Of a stretch of 64,000 nt of DNA, positions 9,217 through 18,011 are shown in pieces. Position 1 is the stretch's first letter. Each line of letters begins with the position of its first letter. The notes below the pieces were generated by a model. That model ran no database searches, had not been told where the DNA came from, and saw only the letters and a list, made by a program, of their open reading frames with translations. The DNA is taken from positions 3,982,800-4,046,799 of the forward strand of contig CP126122.1 of assembly GCA_030123565.1 (NCBI GenBank), read 5' to 3'. Origin of the DNA: Nitrospira sp. GTDB lineage: Bacteria; Nitrospirota; Nitrospiria; Nitrospirales; Nitrospiraceae. Both the position numbers and the translations under genes were made by a program.

Positions 9217-9588
9217 TCAGCCGGCAATCTCGGCTTGGACGGCATCCAGGAGCTGTTTCATCTCGAAGGGTTTCTGGAGCGTGCGGCGAGCCCCGAGCAT
9301 GCGGGCCACGTCCAGGAAGTTGAGGATGCCGATCATGTCGCTTCCGCCCGTGATGGCCACGATCCTGGCCTTCGGAAATTCCCGACGGAGCGTCAGGATG
9401 CTCTCGAGACCGTCCTGGTCCGGCATGAGAATATCCATGATGACCAGGTCCGCCGGCGATTGGCGGTAACGAGCCAACCCCTCCTTGCCGTCGGACGCCT
9501 CGTGGACGTGATAGCCAGCCTGTTCAAGGGTTTCACGAATGAGCCGGCGGATGGCCTCTTCGTCATCCACGATTAAAACCGATGGCAT
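9217..9588 (-). CDS. stand-alone response-regulator receiver protein (CheY-like)
   Basis: Single-domain phosphoacceptor of 123 aa with no output domain. Acidic residues Asp8/Asp9, the phosphorylation site Asp52 (VIMDILMP), Thr80 (AITGG) and Lys106 (QKPF) are all in place. It lies 117 bp downstream of the PAS histidine kinase on the same strand, which makes that kinase its likely partner. With no DNA-binding or enzymatic domain it probably acts through protein contact or a phosphorelay. The target is not evident from the neighbourhood. Confidence 0.9.
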   Translation of the reverse strand: MPSVLIVDDEEAIRRLIRETLEQAGYHVHEASDGKEGLARYRQSPADLVIMDILMPDQDGLESILTLRREFPKARIVAITGGSDMIGILNFLDVARMLGARRTLQKPFEMKQLLDAVQAEIAG

Positions 9589-9705
9589 ATGGTTCCTCCT
9601 AAGAGTCCTGTTGGCTGAGATTCAGGCTGATGGGGTGTTGTGTCGATGAAACGACCGATGTGAGTTCTCCGATGCAGGCGATGCCGTTGCACCGCTACTA
9701 TAAAT

Positions 9706-11295
9706 TTACCGTTCCTTGTCTAGCTCGGCAAGGGATTCCTTCAGTCCCGCAGGGCCGGCCGGTCCTTCCTGGATAGGCTCGGTGACGATCACCGAATTGG
9801 GGTGGAGCATCGCGGGCAGGTAGACTTCTATGGTGGTCCCCTGACCGACCGTACTGGTTGCGTGGAGGGTGCCTCCATGTTCACTCACGATGCTCTGCAC
9901 GCCGGCCAGTCCCGTTCCGGCTCCATGTTCCGCTGAGGTGGCGGTGAAGAACGGATCGAACAGCCGAGCCTGCCTGTCGCGGCCCAGGCCTTCGCCGGGA
10001 TCCGAGACCGTGAGGCGCACGTATTGCCCCGGGGCGAGCGGGAGGGCTTGGCCGCTCCCCGTGGTGCCCAGACGGATATTGTCGAGGCGCACTTCCAAGA
10101 TTCCGCCGGTCGCTTTCATGGCCTGTTCGCAGTGAGCCAGCAGACTGACGCACACGTGGTGGATCTGGGTCGGATCGGCAAACACAGGCTTGGTCGCGCC
10201 ATGGATCCATTCGCGGACGCTGATGTTGTCCGGCAACCTTCCCCTCAGGATCCGAAGGGTTTCTTTCAGGAGGATATCCAGGGAAATCGGTTGCTTGGTG
10301 CTTTCTGCCTGGCGACCGAACACGAGCATTTGCATGACAAGATCTCTGGCCCGCTTCGATGCGAGGATGACTTGCTGGACATGTCCATGGACACGGCTGT
10401 CCGGCACTAATGAGGGGAGGGCGAGGTCCGAGAATCCCAGGATGGCGGTCAGGCAATTGTTCAATTCGTGGGCGATGCCGCCGGCCAGTGTCGCAACGGC
10501 TTCCATTTTTTTGGCGTGGTGTAATCGAGCAGCGGTCTCTTTCTGTGCCGTGATGTCGGTGACCATCACCTGGACGGCCGGTTGCCCGTCGAAGCTGACA
10601 GGGGTTGCGACCACCTCCACGTCGATGATGGTCCCGTCGGGCCGTGTAAAACGTCGTTCCATCGGCGTCGCAGGTTTCGGTGCTGTCGCGAGGGCCGGCG
10701 AGGACTGCTCTTCGAAGAATTCTTTCGGGAAGAACTCCGACAGCGGTCGGCCTGCGATACCCTGTGCCGCGGTGATTCCGAACAGTCGGATCCCGGCTTC
10801 ATTGATGAAGAGGATTGTGCCGGCAGAGTAGGCGAGGATCGCATGGGGCGACAGCTGAATCAGGCTGCGGTACCATTCCTCGCTCACCTGCAGGGCCTCC
10901 AGTGCCGGTTGTCGCGGGGTGACTTCGCGGACCATTCCCACATATCCGGTCGAAGCTCCTGTTTCGGTACGTAAGGGAAAGGCTTCCACCTTAACCCGGC
11001 ATATCGATCCGTCGGCTCGGTTGAAGTGAAACTCGCGAGAAAAACTTCGACCCTCGGTCGCGGCCTGAGACCATTCGGCACGGATGGGATCGTGATCTTC
11101 GGGCGAGAGGACGGTGAGCCAGTGGTTTCCTGTCGCCTGTGAGTCGGCAAGGCCGGCCATGCGGCGAAACTGTTCGTTGAGATATAACGTGCGGCCCTGA
11201 GGGTCCGTCAGAAAGATACCGATGGAAGCGTGACCGGAAAGAGTCCGGACAAGAGCTTCGAGGGCGGTGGCTTCTTTCGCGGGGGGAGAAAGCAT
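9706..11295 (-). CDS. PAS-PAS sensor histidine kinase with altered N-box
   Basis: 529 aa protein with no obvious membrane segment, so probably cytoplasmic. Two PAS domains (about 12-128 and 135-250) precede a HisKA dimerisation domain with phospho-acceptor His276 (GGIAHELNN) and a HATPase domain. The D-box (DPGEGLG, from Asp432) and the G-box (GAGTGL, about 458-463) are present. The N-box, expected as NLxxNAxxAM, reads SLLAHCEQAM (384-393), so both Mg-ATP-coordinating asparagines are replaced. Kinase activity may therefore be weak or lost. The downstream gene encodes a lone receiver. The ligand of the PAS domains is unknown. Confidence 0.88.
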   Translation of the reverse strand: MLSPPAKEATALEALVRTLSGHASIGIFLTDPQGRTLYLNEQFRRMAGLADSQATGNHWLTVLSPEDHDPIRAEWSQAATEGRSFSREFHFNRADGSICRVKVEAFPLRTETGASTGYVGMVREVTPRQPALEALQVSEEWYRSLIQLSPHAILAYSAGTILFINEAGIRLFGITAAQGIAGRPLSEFFPKEFFEEQSSPALATAPKPATPMERRFTRPDGTIIDVEVVATPVSFDGQPAVQVMVTDITAQKETAARLHHAKKMEAVATLAGGIAHELNNCLTAILGFSDLALPSLVPDSRVHGHVQQVILASKRARDLVMQMLVFGRQAESTKQPISLDILLKETLRILRGRLPDNISVREWIHGATKPVFADPTQIHHVCVSLLAHCEQAMKATGGILEVRLDNIRLGTTGSGQALPLAPGQYVRLTVSDPGEGLGRDRQARLFDPFFTATSAEHGAGTGLAGVQSIVSEHGGTLHATSTVGQGTTIEVYLPAMLHPNSVIVTEPIQEGPAGPAGLKESLAELDKER

Positions 11296-11533
11296 CCGTC
11301 AATCCGACCGAGCTCACGCACTACCCCATTCTATAGGACGAACGCACTGGACCCTCGGAATGAAACTCTTCTCGAAACGAGTGGGCGAATGCACTGAGTA
11401 GACTATTGTAGTCGGTTGTCCGTCCGTGATCGAGTGCGCACTCATTACGTAATGAATAGAGATGCAGGGTTCAAATCATACCACTAAGCCGAACAAGGTC
11501 GTTAGGGCTGATTGATATTCAGCAAGGTAATTT

Positions 11534-11553
11534 GGCCCTATGATGATAGGGCC
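11534..11553 (+). terminator. perfect 7-bp hairpin
   Basis: GGCCCTA (11534-11540) and TAGGGCC (11547-11553) enclose a TGATGA loop, with a short T/A-rich stretch on either side. It may be a small terminator or an unrelated structured element; no gene ends right beside it. Confidence 0.35.
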
Positions 11554-11843
11554 ATTTGTACGTATCTGGCTGGATAGGACCGGGCGGAGCTCATCTCACC
11601 CGGACGGCAACACTAATGTGATGTGGAGAGAGCCGTACGTGAGGTGGAGTTGTCGAACGGTTCCGGAAGGCAGTGGCGATGGACCGGCAACAGACTGCAA
11701 CCTCTGGTTGGTTCCGTTGATCCCAATTCAGCGGCTGCCGGATCACGGGAATCGATTGCCCTTCAAGTGAAGTGGACTACGGGCTGATGAAGAGTGTCTG
11801 GGGAGATGGCCGAGCGTGCCGATTCGATCCCATACGTCCGACA

Positions 11844-11862
11844 CGGGCAATCGATATGCCCG
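11844..11862 (-). terminator. hairpin downstream of tRNA-Leu(GAG)
   Basis: CGGGCA and TGCCCG enclose a 7-nt loop, 23 nt beyond the CCA end of the tRNA in its direction of transcription. GATTCGA and TCGAATC flank it. There is no T-run, so termination is only suggested. Confidence 0.4.
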
Positions 11863-11885
11863 CTCGAATCATACTGGTATGGAGT

Positions 11886-11969
11886 TGGTGCCGAAGGCGG
11901 GACTTGAACCCGCACGGCTTGCGCCACACGCCCCTCAAACGTGCGTGTCTGCCATTCCACCACTTCGGC
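11886..11969 (-). tRNA. tRNA-Leu (anticodon GAG)
   Basis: Read on the minus strand, the 84-nt sequence folds as a class II tRNA. The acceptor stem is GCCGAAG/CTTCGGC, the anticodon loop is TTGAGGG, the variable arm is long, and the T-arm is GCGGGTTCAAGTCCCGC. The 3' ACCA is encoded. It closely resembles E. coli tRNA-Leu(GAG). Confidence 0.95.
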
Positions 11970-12195
11970 GACCGAATTCGTCTCTGCCGATACATGAAGC
12001 GAGCCGCCTCCTCGCCGAGGTCGGTGATCACGAACGTTCTCACGCGCATCTGCGACAGGCTTCAGAGGAAGCGCATTATAGAAGTGGTCCAAAATGCTTG
12101 TCAATCAACTAGTTGTCCGGTAGAATCTGGTGCGTGTTGCGCGGGCACGACACACACCTCTCCGCCCACAAAAAAACGGCGGACCAAATTCCGAG

Positions 12196-12891
12196 ATGAC
12201 CTCCCTCTCAATCCCACAGAGTTCGCGTACGAGTCGGCAGACGGACATCGCGGCGCTCTTCGACGTCGATAACACGCTACTGCCTGGACAGGCGAGTGAA
12301 GTCCGGTTTTTTCGCTTTCTGTGGAGGCGTGGCTTGGTCGGATGGCGTGAGTTTCGGGAGAGTGTGGGGTGGGTGCTTCGTCACGCGCCTCCCGTTTCGT
12401 TGCAACCGCTACGGGAGCGGAAACTCTACCTGGCGGGAAAGCCCGCGGTCGAGGTAGAGTCGATGGCAGAGGAATTCTGTCGCGCCGAGATTTTTCCTCG
12501 TCTCTCGGCGCAAGGGCTGTCTCGCATGGACGAACATCGGCGGGCCGGGCATCACATCGTGCTGGTGACCGGTTCACTGGACTTTCTCATGGCCCCGCTT
12601 GCGACGTTGCTGGAGGTGCCGACCGTGTTGGCGGCCAAACTGGAACAGCGGCATGACCGGTTTACCGGCTCGGTCTGCGCTCCGCTTCCCTATGGACCGG
12701 GTAAGCGAGAGTTGATCGTCCGGTTGACGCGACAATCCCGCATCGATCTGTCGCAATCGTTTGCCTATGGCGACAGCCCCGGCGATGTCGAGATTCTCCA
12801 AATGGTGGGCCATCCGTTGGTGGTGAATCCCATTCGCGGCATGGCCTCTATCGCGCGACGGCATGGATGGCCCGTGACCACATGGAAATGA
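12196..12891 (+). CDS. HAD-IB family hydrolase (phosphoserine-phosphatase-like)
   Basis: 231 aa from the ATG at 12196. Motif I is FDVDNT with nucleophile Asp23 and acid/base Asp25. Motif II is VTGS. The motif III lysine precedes the motif IV acidic pair GDSPGDVEIL near residue 195. A helical cap (about 35-105) lies between motifs I and II, as in the IB subfamily that includes phosphoserine phosphatase and some membrane-lipid phosphatases. The substrate cannot be told. It stands alone 50 bp upstream of queE on the same strand. Confidence 0.85.
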   Translation: MTSLSIPQSSRTSRQTDIAALFDVDNTLLPGQASEVRFFRFLWRRGLVGWREFRESVGWVLRHAPPVSLQPLRERKLYLAGKPAVEVESMAEEFCRAEIFPRLSAQGLSRMDEHRRAGHHIVLVTGSLDFLMAPLATLLEVPTVLAAKLEQRHDRFTGSVCAPLPYGPGKRELIVRLTRQSRIDLSQSFAYGDSPGDVEILQMVGHPLVVNPIRGMASIARRHGWPVTTWK

Positions 12892-12941
12892 GCCGACCGG
12901 TCATCGCAACGGTGACTCACTGATCCGCTGAATCAATCCAC

Positions 12942-13580
12942 ATGATCAAGGTGACGGAAATTTTTCACAGCATCCAGGGTGAGTCCACCCATGCCGGTCG
13001 CCCCTGCGCCTTCATCCGCTTGACCGGTTGTCCGCTCCGCTGCACCTGGTGCGACACGGCCTATGCCTTTTACGGTGGGCGTGATATGACGATGGACGAG
13101 ATCGTGGAGCAGGTCCGGGCCTTCGATTGTCGCCTGGTGGAGGTGACCGGAGGGGAACCGCTTAGTCAGCCCGGCTCGCCGGCGCTGCTGACCCGGCTCT
13201 GTAATGACGGATTCGAGGTGCTTCTGGAAACCAGTGGGGCGATCGATACGGCCGCTGTGGATCTCCGGGTGCAGGTGATTTTGGATGTCAAGTGCCCGGG
13301 CAGCGGGATGACCGACCGGATGCATTGGCCGAACCTCGACCGGCTCTCCTCGAAGGATGAAGCGAAGTTCGTGATCAAAGATCGAGTCGACTATGAATGG
13401 GCGCGGGAGGTGGTCTGTCGCCGGGATCTTTCGACGCGCTGCACCGTGTTGTTCAGTCCCGTCTTCGACGAGATGGATCCACGGCAATTGGCGGAGTGGG
13501 TGTTGGCCGACAGGCTGCCGGTGCGGTTTCAGCTGCAAATGCACAAGTACATTTGGGCACCTTCTATGCGTGGGGTATAG
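12942..13580 (+). CDS. queE: 7-carboxy-7-deazaguanine synthase
   Basis: Radical SAM enzyme that converts 6-carboxy-tetrahydropterin to 7-carboxy-7-deazaguanine in queuosine biosynthesis. The 212 aa protein has the cluster motif Cys30-x3-Cys34-x2-Cys37 and begins with the family signature EIFHSIQGE. A glycine-rich SAM-binding motif (EVTGGEPL) follows. The C-terminal element FQLQMHKYIW is typical. No other queuosine genes are in the window. It is followed after 90 bp by pepA. Confidence 0.95.
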   Translation: MIKVTEIFHSIQGESTHAGRPCAFIRLTGCPLRCTWCDTAYAFYGGRDMTMDEIVEQVRAFDCRLVEVTGGEPLSQPGSPALLTRLCNDGFEVLLETSGAIDTAAVDLRVQVILDVKCPGSGMTDRMHWPNLDRLSSKDEAKFVIKDRVDYEWAREVVCRRDLSTRCTVLFSPVFDEMDPRQLAEWVLADRLPVRFQLQMHKYIWAPSMRGV

Positions 13581-13670
13581 GGGATGTCGAGAACCATTGG
13601 TCAAGGGGCCCGAATAAAAAGTCTCCTGCGAACGGTTGACCGGTTTCGTGGAGACAAGGAGTTCATTCGA

Positions 13671-15191
13671 ATGAAGATGATGCAGGTTCAGGGGCTGGTG
13701 GGACAGGCGGAAAACGAGGCAGCTGAGGTGCTGGTGTTGTTCCGTTGCGAAGGTGAATCTGGGCTCACGCGAGAAGCAGCCGCCGTCGATGCACAACTCG
13801 GGGGACAGCTTGCCGAATTGATCAAGCGCGGAGAATTCGAAGGCAAACTCGGCGAGGCATTGCTGCTCCATACGCAAGGCAAGGCCAAGGCGAAACGGCT
13901 GTTGTTGGCAGGGTTGGGGAAGGAAAAGGACCTGCGGCTCGATGCGTTCCGTCAAGCGCTGGGCTCCGCGGTCAAACGTGTGCGCCAGGCCAAGGTGCGT
14001 TCGTTCGCCGTGGTGATGCCGGAAACGCTGCCTCATGAGAGTTCCGTTCTGGATGTGGCCCAGGCCTTGGTCGAGGGGGCCGTGCTCGGCAACTATCAAT
14101 TCACGGCCTATCGCAGCGACAACGGGAGCAAGCCGGTCGATGTCGAGCGTCTGACACTGTACACGTTGCAGCGGTCGCAACTTGCCCAGATGACCGAAGG
14201 CATCCGGCGCGGGGTGGCTACCGCCGAGGCCACGGTCCTCGTCCGCGACCTGTGCAACCATCCGTCCAACGTGATGACGCCGACCCGCATCGTCCATGAA
14301 GCCAGGGCCGTGGCGAAAGAATCGGGTGTGCGGCTGAAGGTCCTCGAACAAAAAGACATGGAACGGCTCGGGATGGGTGCGCTGCTCGGTGTGGCCAGGG
14401 GCAGCCACGAACCGCCGAAGTTCATCATCCTTGAATATCAGAGCGCGAAGGCGAAGAAGGCGGAGCGACCGGTCGTGCTGGTCGGCAAAACGATCACGTT
14501 CGACACCGGCGGCATCTCGCTCAAACCGGCTGAGAACATGGAGCATATGAAGGCCGATATGACGGGCGGCGCCGAGGTCTTGGCGACGATGCGGGCGGCA
14601 GCGAGACTGAAGTTGCCGCTGCATTTGATCAGTATCTTGCCGGTGGCTGAAAACATGCCGGGTGGGCGAGCCATGAAGCCCGGCGATATCGTCACCACCC
14701 TCTCCGGCAAAACCGTCGAAGTGCAGAACACCGATGCCGAGGGGCGGTTGATTCTGGCCGACGGACTGGCCTATGCCACCCGCTACAAACCGGCGGTGTT
14801 GATCGATATCGCGACCTTGACCGGCGCCTGTGTGGTGGCGCTGGGTCAATTCGCCATCGGGATGTTCGGCAACAACGACCAGTTGAAAGGGCAGGTTCGG
14901 AAAGCCGGGCTGCAGGCCGGTGAACGTGTCTGGGAGATGCCCCTGTGGGAAGAATATTTCGAGCAACTGCGCAGCGACGTGGCCGACATGCGGAATATCG
15001 GCGGTCGGGGCGGAGGCATGATCACCGCCGCCCTGTTCCTGAGCAAGTTCGTCGGCGACTGCCCATGGGTCCACCTCGATATTGCCAGTACCGATTGGAG
15101 CGAACGCGAACGGGCCTATCTCCCCAAGGGACCGACCGGGATCGGGACGCGGCTGCTCATTCAATTCCTGATCGATCGCACGTTGAAATGA
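13671..15191 (+). CDS. pepA: leucyl (cytosol) aminopeptidase, M17 family
   Basis: Di-metal exopeptidase that removes N-terminal residues from peptides. The start is the ATG at 13671, preceded by AAGGAG 10 nt upstream; the frame is open further upstream but without a better site. The product is 506 aa, normal for M17. Metal ligands and catalytic residues are all present: Lys273, Asp278, Lys285, Asp296, and the signature NTDAEGRL (353-360) with Asp355, Glu357 and Arg359. Probably a cytoplasmic hexamer. Confidence 0.95.
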   Translation: MKMMQVQGLVGQAENEAAEVLVLFRCEGESGLTREAAAVDAQLGGQLAELIKRGEFEGKLGEALLLHTQGKAKAKRLLLAGLGKEKDLRLDAFRQALGSAVKRVRQAKVRSFAVVMPETLPHESSVLDVAQALVEGAVLGNYQFTAYRSDNGSKPVDVERLTLYTLQRSQLAQMTEGIRRGVATAEATVLVRDLCNHPSNVMTPTRIVHEARAVAKESGVRLKVLEQKDMERLGMGALLGVARGSHEPPKFIILEYQSAKAKKAERPVVLVGKTITFDTGGISLKPAENMEHMKADMTGGAEVLATMRAAARLKLPLHLISILPVAENMPGGRAMKPGDIVTTLSGKTVEVQNTDAEGRLILADGLAYATRYKPAVLIDIATLTGACVVALGQFAIGMFGNNDQLKGQVRKAGLQAGERVWEMPLWEEYFEQLRSDVADMRNIGGRGGGMITAALFLSKFVGDCPWVHLDIASTDWSERERAYLPKGPTGIGTRLLIQFLIDRTLK

Positions 15192-15278
15192 ACGGAATCT
15201 GTTGATGGATTGATCTGATGTTTGAGCGAACGGAACTCAAACCGTCAGTCAAGCAACAGATCAACAGATGGGAATGTT

Positions 15279-16430
15279 ATGACATTGCGCGAACAGATCG
15301 GCCAACTCTTCATGATGGGCTTTACCGGGACCACGGTCACGAAGGACCTGGCTTCGTTTCTGAAAGCGCATCAGCCCGGCGGGGTCATTTTTTTTAAGCG
15401 CAACCTCGAATCGGTTCAGCAGATCGTCGACCTCACCAACGGATTGCAGAAACTGTCGCCCGGTTCCCCGCTGCTCATTGCGATCGATCAAGAAGGCGGC
15501 CGGGTGTCGCGCTTGCCGGGCGAGTTTACGATTTTCCCCCCCTGCGAGCAGCTGGGGCGGTGCAACTCCTATGAACTGGCCTATTCTGCCGCTGCCACCG
15601 TTGCGAAAGAGTTGCGGGCCGTCGGGATCAACATGAACATGGCCCCCGTGCTCGATGTGAACAGCAACCTCGACAATCCCGTGATAGGCGATCGATCGTT
15701 CGGGGCCACGCCCGATATCGTGGCTGAGATGGGCTTGGCCACCATTGCAGGATTGCAGGACAATAAGGTGGTCGCCTGCGGCAAACACTTCCCGGGCCAT
15801 GGAGACACGGCGACGGATTCCCATAAGGAACTGCCGGTGGTCGATGCAGGGCTTCAACGATTACGTGACGTAGAGTTTCCCCCGTTTCAACAGGCGATTC
15901 GCCATGGCGTGGCGAGCCTGATGACGGCCCATGTCCTCTATCGGACCTTGGACCCGGCCGCTCCGGCGACGTTGTCGCCGGCGGTGATGCAGCGCCTGCT
16001 GCGCGAGGAGTTTCGCTACGAGGGGGTCCTCTTCACCGACGACCTGGAGATGCATGCCATCATCGATCACGACGGGATCGGCGAGGCGGCTGTCCGCGCG
16101 TTTGTGGCCGGCTGCGATGTCCTGTTGATCTGCAAGGACGAGGAGCGGGTCGCGACGGCCATGCAGGCGATGGAGCATGCCGTGAACGACGGTCGGATCA
16201 CCCAAGACAGGCTGGAGCAGTCGTTGGCTCGGGTCGCTCGGTTGAAGGCGCGTTATCTCCAACCCTATAAGCCGGTGATGATTTCCGAGGCACGGATGAT
16301 CGTCGGGTGCCGTTCGCACAAGGCCCTCCTCGATTCGTTGCGGAAGTCCTATGGGCGCCTCCCCAAACCTCAATCAGTCGATGCCAACCAGCCGACACCG
16401 GCTCATGATTCCCCTGTGACACATGTCTGA
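15279..16430 (+). CDS. nagZ: beta-N-acetylhexosaminidase (GH3)
   Basis: Cytoplasmic glycosidase that removes N-acetylglucosamine from anhydromuropeptides in cell-wall recycling. The 383 aa product from the ATG at 15279 has the NagZ signature KHFPGHGDT (169-177, with catalytic His174 and Asp176) and the nucleophile Asp254 in FTDDLEM. The substrate-binding stretch IDQEGGRVSR is also present. The C-terminal ~50 residues extend past the barrel and are Pro/Gln-rich, which is longer than the E. coli enzyme. No signal peptide is seen. Confidence 0.93.
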   Translation: MTLREQIGQLFMMGFTGTTVTKDLASFLKAHQPGGVIFFKRNLESVQQIVDLTNGLQKLSPGSPLLIAIDQEGGRVSRLPGEFTIFPPCEQLGRCNSYELAYSAAATVAKELRAVGINMNMAPVLDVNSNLDNPVIGDRSFGATPDIVAEMGLATIAGLQDNKVVACGKHFPGHGDTATDSHKELPVVDAGLQRLRDVEFPPFQQAIRHGVASLMTAHVLYRTLDPAAPATLSPAVMQRLLREEFRYEGVLFTDDLEMHAIIDHDGIGEAAVRAFVAGCDVLLICKDEERVATAMQAMEHAVNDGRITQDRLEQSLARVARLKARYLQPYKPVMISEARMIVGCRSHKALLDSLRKSYGRLPKPQSVDANQPTPAHDSPVTHV

Positions 16431-16511
16431 GTCCGGATGTTCCGCTGGATTTTCATCCGGCGATCTGATTCACTACCGGATCGCGTGATCGGTCCCTCAC
16501 AGTGAGGCAAC

Positions 16512-16898
16512 ATGGCGATTAAAAAAGGCGATATCTTGGACGAACGAAAACGGTTCCCCGATTCTTGCGGTCTCGTGATCAAGTTTGCGGGCGGCGGTGA
16601 GGGATTCCGGAAGATCTTCTGTTGCGGCCACGAGTTGACCGAGGAGGATCTGGTGCCTGATATCCTCCCGTCGAGAGGCCGTAAGAAAGGGACGTTGTTG
16701 CCTGGGGCCATGTTGGAAGAAAAACGACAGTTTCCTGACTCCTGCGAACTGCGCGTTATGGTGCTCGACGGGGGAGCCGGGCTTCAAGGGATCGATTGTT
16801 GCGGCCATACCATCACGGCCGGTGCGGTCCACGATTTGAAATTCGGTCAACCGCCGGGAGAATCCCCGATTCCTACCGGTCCGGCAGGACAGGCTTGA
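16512..16898 (+). CDS. two-repeat desulforedoxin-like metal-binding protein (novel arrangement)
   Basis: 128 aa built of two copies of a ~38-residue unit (about 6-43 and 65-102) joined by a basic linker. Each unit has the pattern RFPDSC or QFPDSC, a Gly-rich turn, then CCGH. The metal-ligand candidates are Cys19/Cys37/Cys38/His40 and Cys78/Cys96/Cys97/His99, with identical spacing. The shape (CGxVxKxxxGG...CCG) resembles desulforedoxin and the N-terminus of desulfoferrodoxin. The first cysteine of their CxxC is missing and a histidine follows CCG. A small zinc or iron protein is inferred. Its TGA overlaps the ATG of the PsiE-like gene, so the two are probably translationally coupled. Confidence 0.7.
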   Translation: MAIKKGDILDERKRFPDSCGLVIKFAGGGEGFRKIFCCGHELTEEDLVPDILPSRGRKKGTLLPGAMLEEKRQFPDSCELRVMVLDGGAGLQGIDCCGHTITAGAVHDLKFGQPPGESPIPTGPAGQA

Positions 16899-17422
16899 TG
16901 CAACCGTCTGTCTCCCCCGGCTCGATGGAGCGGTCACGCCGAGCAGCCACCATGCAGTCGCTGCTCAGGTTTATGGACCAGTTGGACCGGTTGGGGTACG
17001 TCGCAGCCGGGTTCAGTCTGCTTGTCTTGGGCATGGTGATTTTCGCCCACGCCTGGTATGCCTTCCTGCTGCGGCCGGTGCAGGTCGGTCTGTTGCCCGC
17101 CGGGCTCAAGTTGTTGAATGATCTTCTCCTGGTGATCATTCTCCTGGAATTGTTTCGGACGGTCGTGCGGTTTCTCCAAACGGAGGTGCTGGAGTTGGAG
17201 CCCTACCTGGCGGTCGGTATCATCGCCTGTACGAGAAGGGTACTGACGGCCAGTGCGGAATTGTCTCACCAGCTTGAACTGGCGGCGCGTGAGACCAGAC
17301 AGGAGCTCTTTCAGCAGTACCTGATGGATGTCGGCCTGAACGTGACCGTCATCATCGTGCTCATTTGGGCCGTCTATCTCCTCCGCAAGCGCCCCACTCC
17401 TCAGCACCCTACCTCGGCGTAA
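16898..17422 (+). CDS. PsiE-like membrane protein (phosphate-starvation-inducible family)
   Basis: 174 aa protein with four hydrophobic helices (about 35-58, 66-86, 98-118 and 148-166). The stretch DLLLVIILLELFRTVVRFL matches the conserved core of the PsiE family, whose function is unknown. The start codon at 16898 overlaps the stop of the preceding small metal-binding-type gene. A later ATG (16952, MQSLLRF) is also possible. A role in phosphate stress is known only from the E. coli family member and is not shown here. Confidence 0.75.
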   Translation: MQPSVSPGSMERSRRAATMQSLLRFMDQLDRLGYVAAGFSLLVLGMVIFAHAWYAFLLRPVQVGLLPAGLKLLNDLLLVIILLELFRTVVRFLQTEVLELEPYLAVGIIACTRRVLTASAELSHQLELAARETRQELFQQYLMDVGLNVTVIIVLIWAVYLLRKRPTPQHPTSA

Positions 17423-17518
17423 CCTCGTCCTGTTAGCATGGAACAGCAGGGAATCGACAGGTCGTTCTTGCCCTCTTCCGGCCTCTTATGGCATCATGCA
17501 CCTCCTTTTGGAGGCAGG

Positions 17519-17986
17519 GTGGCCACATTGCTCGAATATGTGGGATCGGTGCATATCTACCTCGGGCCCTATCGAGGGAACCCCATTGCGTTGTATTTGA
17601 AACGCACGGAAGCAGGGTGCCAGATCGGACCGCGGGCTTATCCATGGAATGACGTGGTGGGGTCTGGCGAGACGCCGAACAAAGCCGCCGCGGATTTCGA
17701 AGAAAAATGGAAGGGCAAAGGACTGGCCGCCGATATGTATTCTGGTCCCTCCTGGGAGGGAGGGATTAAACCGGAGAAGCCCGCTCCACCCAAGCCAGCC
17801 GCTCCTCCTAAACCTGCGGCTGCTCCCGCATCAGGGGCAGCTGCTCCAGCGACCGGTGCCACGCCTGCCGCACCTGCTTCTCCTTCGCCTGCGGCGGCTA
17901 CGAAGCCGGCCGCTCCTCAGACTGCAGCCCCTGCATCGGTTGCCCCCAAGGCCGATCCGGTCGCTCCGACCGAATCGTCTTCCTAA
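17519..17986 (+). CDS. hypothetical protein with Pro/Ala-rich tail
   Basis: 155 aa from a GTG at 17519 with GGAGG 6 nt upstream. An upstream ATG at 17438 would add 27 residues of less typical composition. The first ~85 residues form a compact region (VHIYLGPYRGNPIALYLKR, YPWNDVVGSGETPNKA) of unknown family. The last ~75 are a low-complexity Pro-Ala-Lys repeat, often seen in linkers or envelope tethers. No signal peptide is clear. Gene reality is likely; function is unknown. Confidence 0.6.
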   Translation: MATLLEYVGSVHIYLGPYRGNPIALYLKRTEAGCQIGPRAYPWNDVVGSGETPNKAAADFEEKWKGKGLAADMYSGPSWEGGIKPEKPAPPKPAAPPKPAAAPASGAAAPATGATPAAPASPSPAAATKPAAPQTAAPASVAPKADPVAPTESSS

Positions 17987-18011
17987 CCTTCATTCCATAT
18001 TTCTCGTTGTC

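Larger units (their letters stand above)
11296..11885. other. 590-bp region without a supported gene
   Basis: No convincing coding sequence. A 76-codon plus-strand frame at 11540-11770 lacks a ribosome-binding site and recognisable composition. The stretch contains the two hairpins listed separately. It is somewhat less GC-rich than the neighbouring genes. Confidence 0.5.

Noticed and set aside
11470-11500. tRNA-like GGGTTCAAATC segment
   Set aside because: It resembles a T-loop, but the flanking bases cannot form the T-stem or an acceptor stem, so it is not a tRNA remnant.
11540-11770. 76-codon plus-strand frame
   Set aside because: Begins inside a hairpin, has no ribosome-binding site and no recognisable sequence.
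12933-15164. 743-codon open frame on the minus strand
   Set aside because: It is antisense to queE and pepA, both firmly identified. Long antisense frames are expected in GC-rich DNA, and its product is low-complexity His/Gln/Arg-rich.
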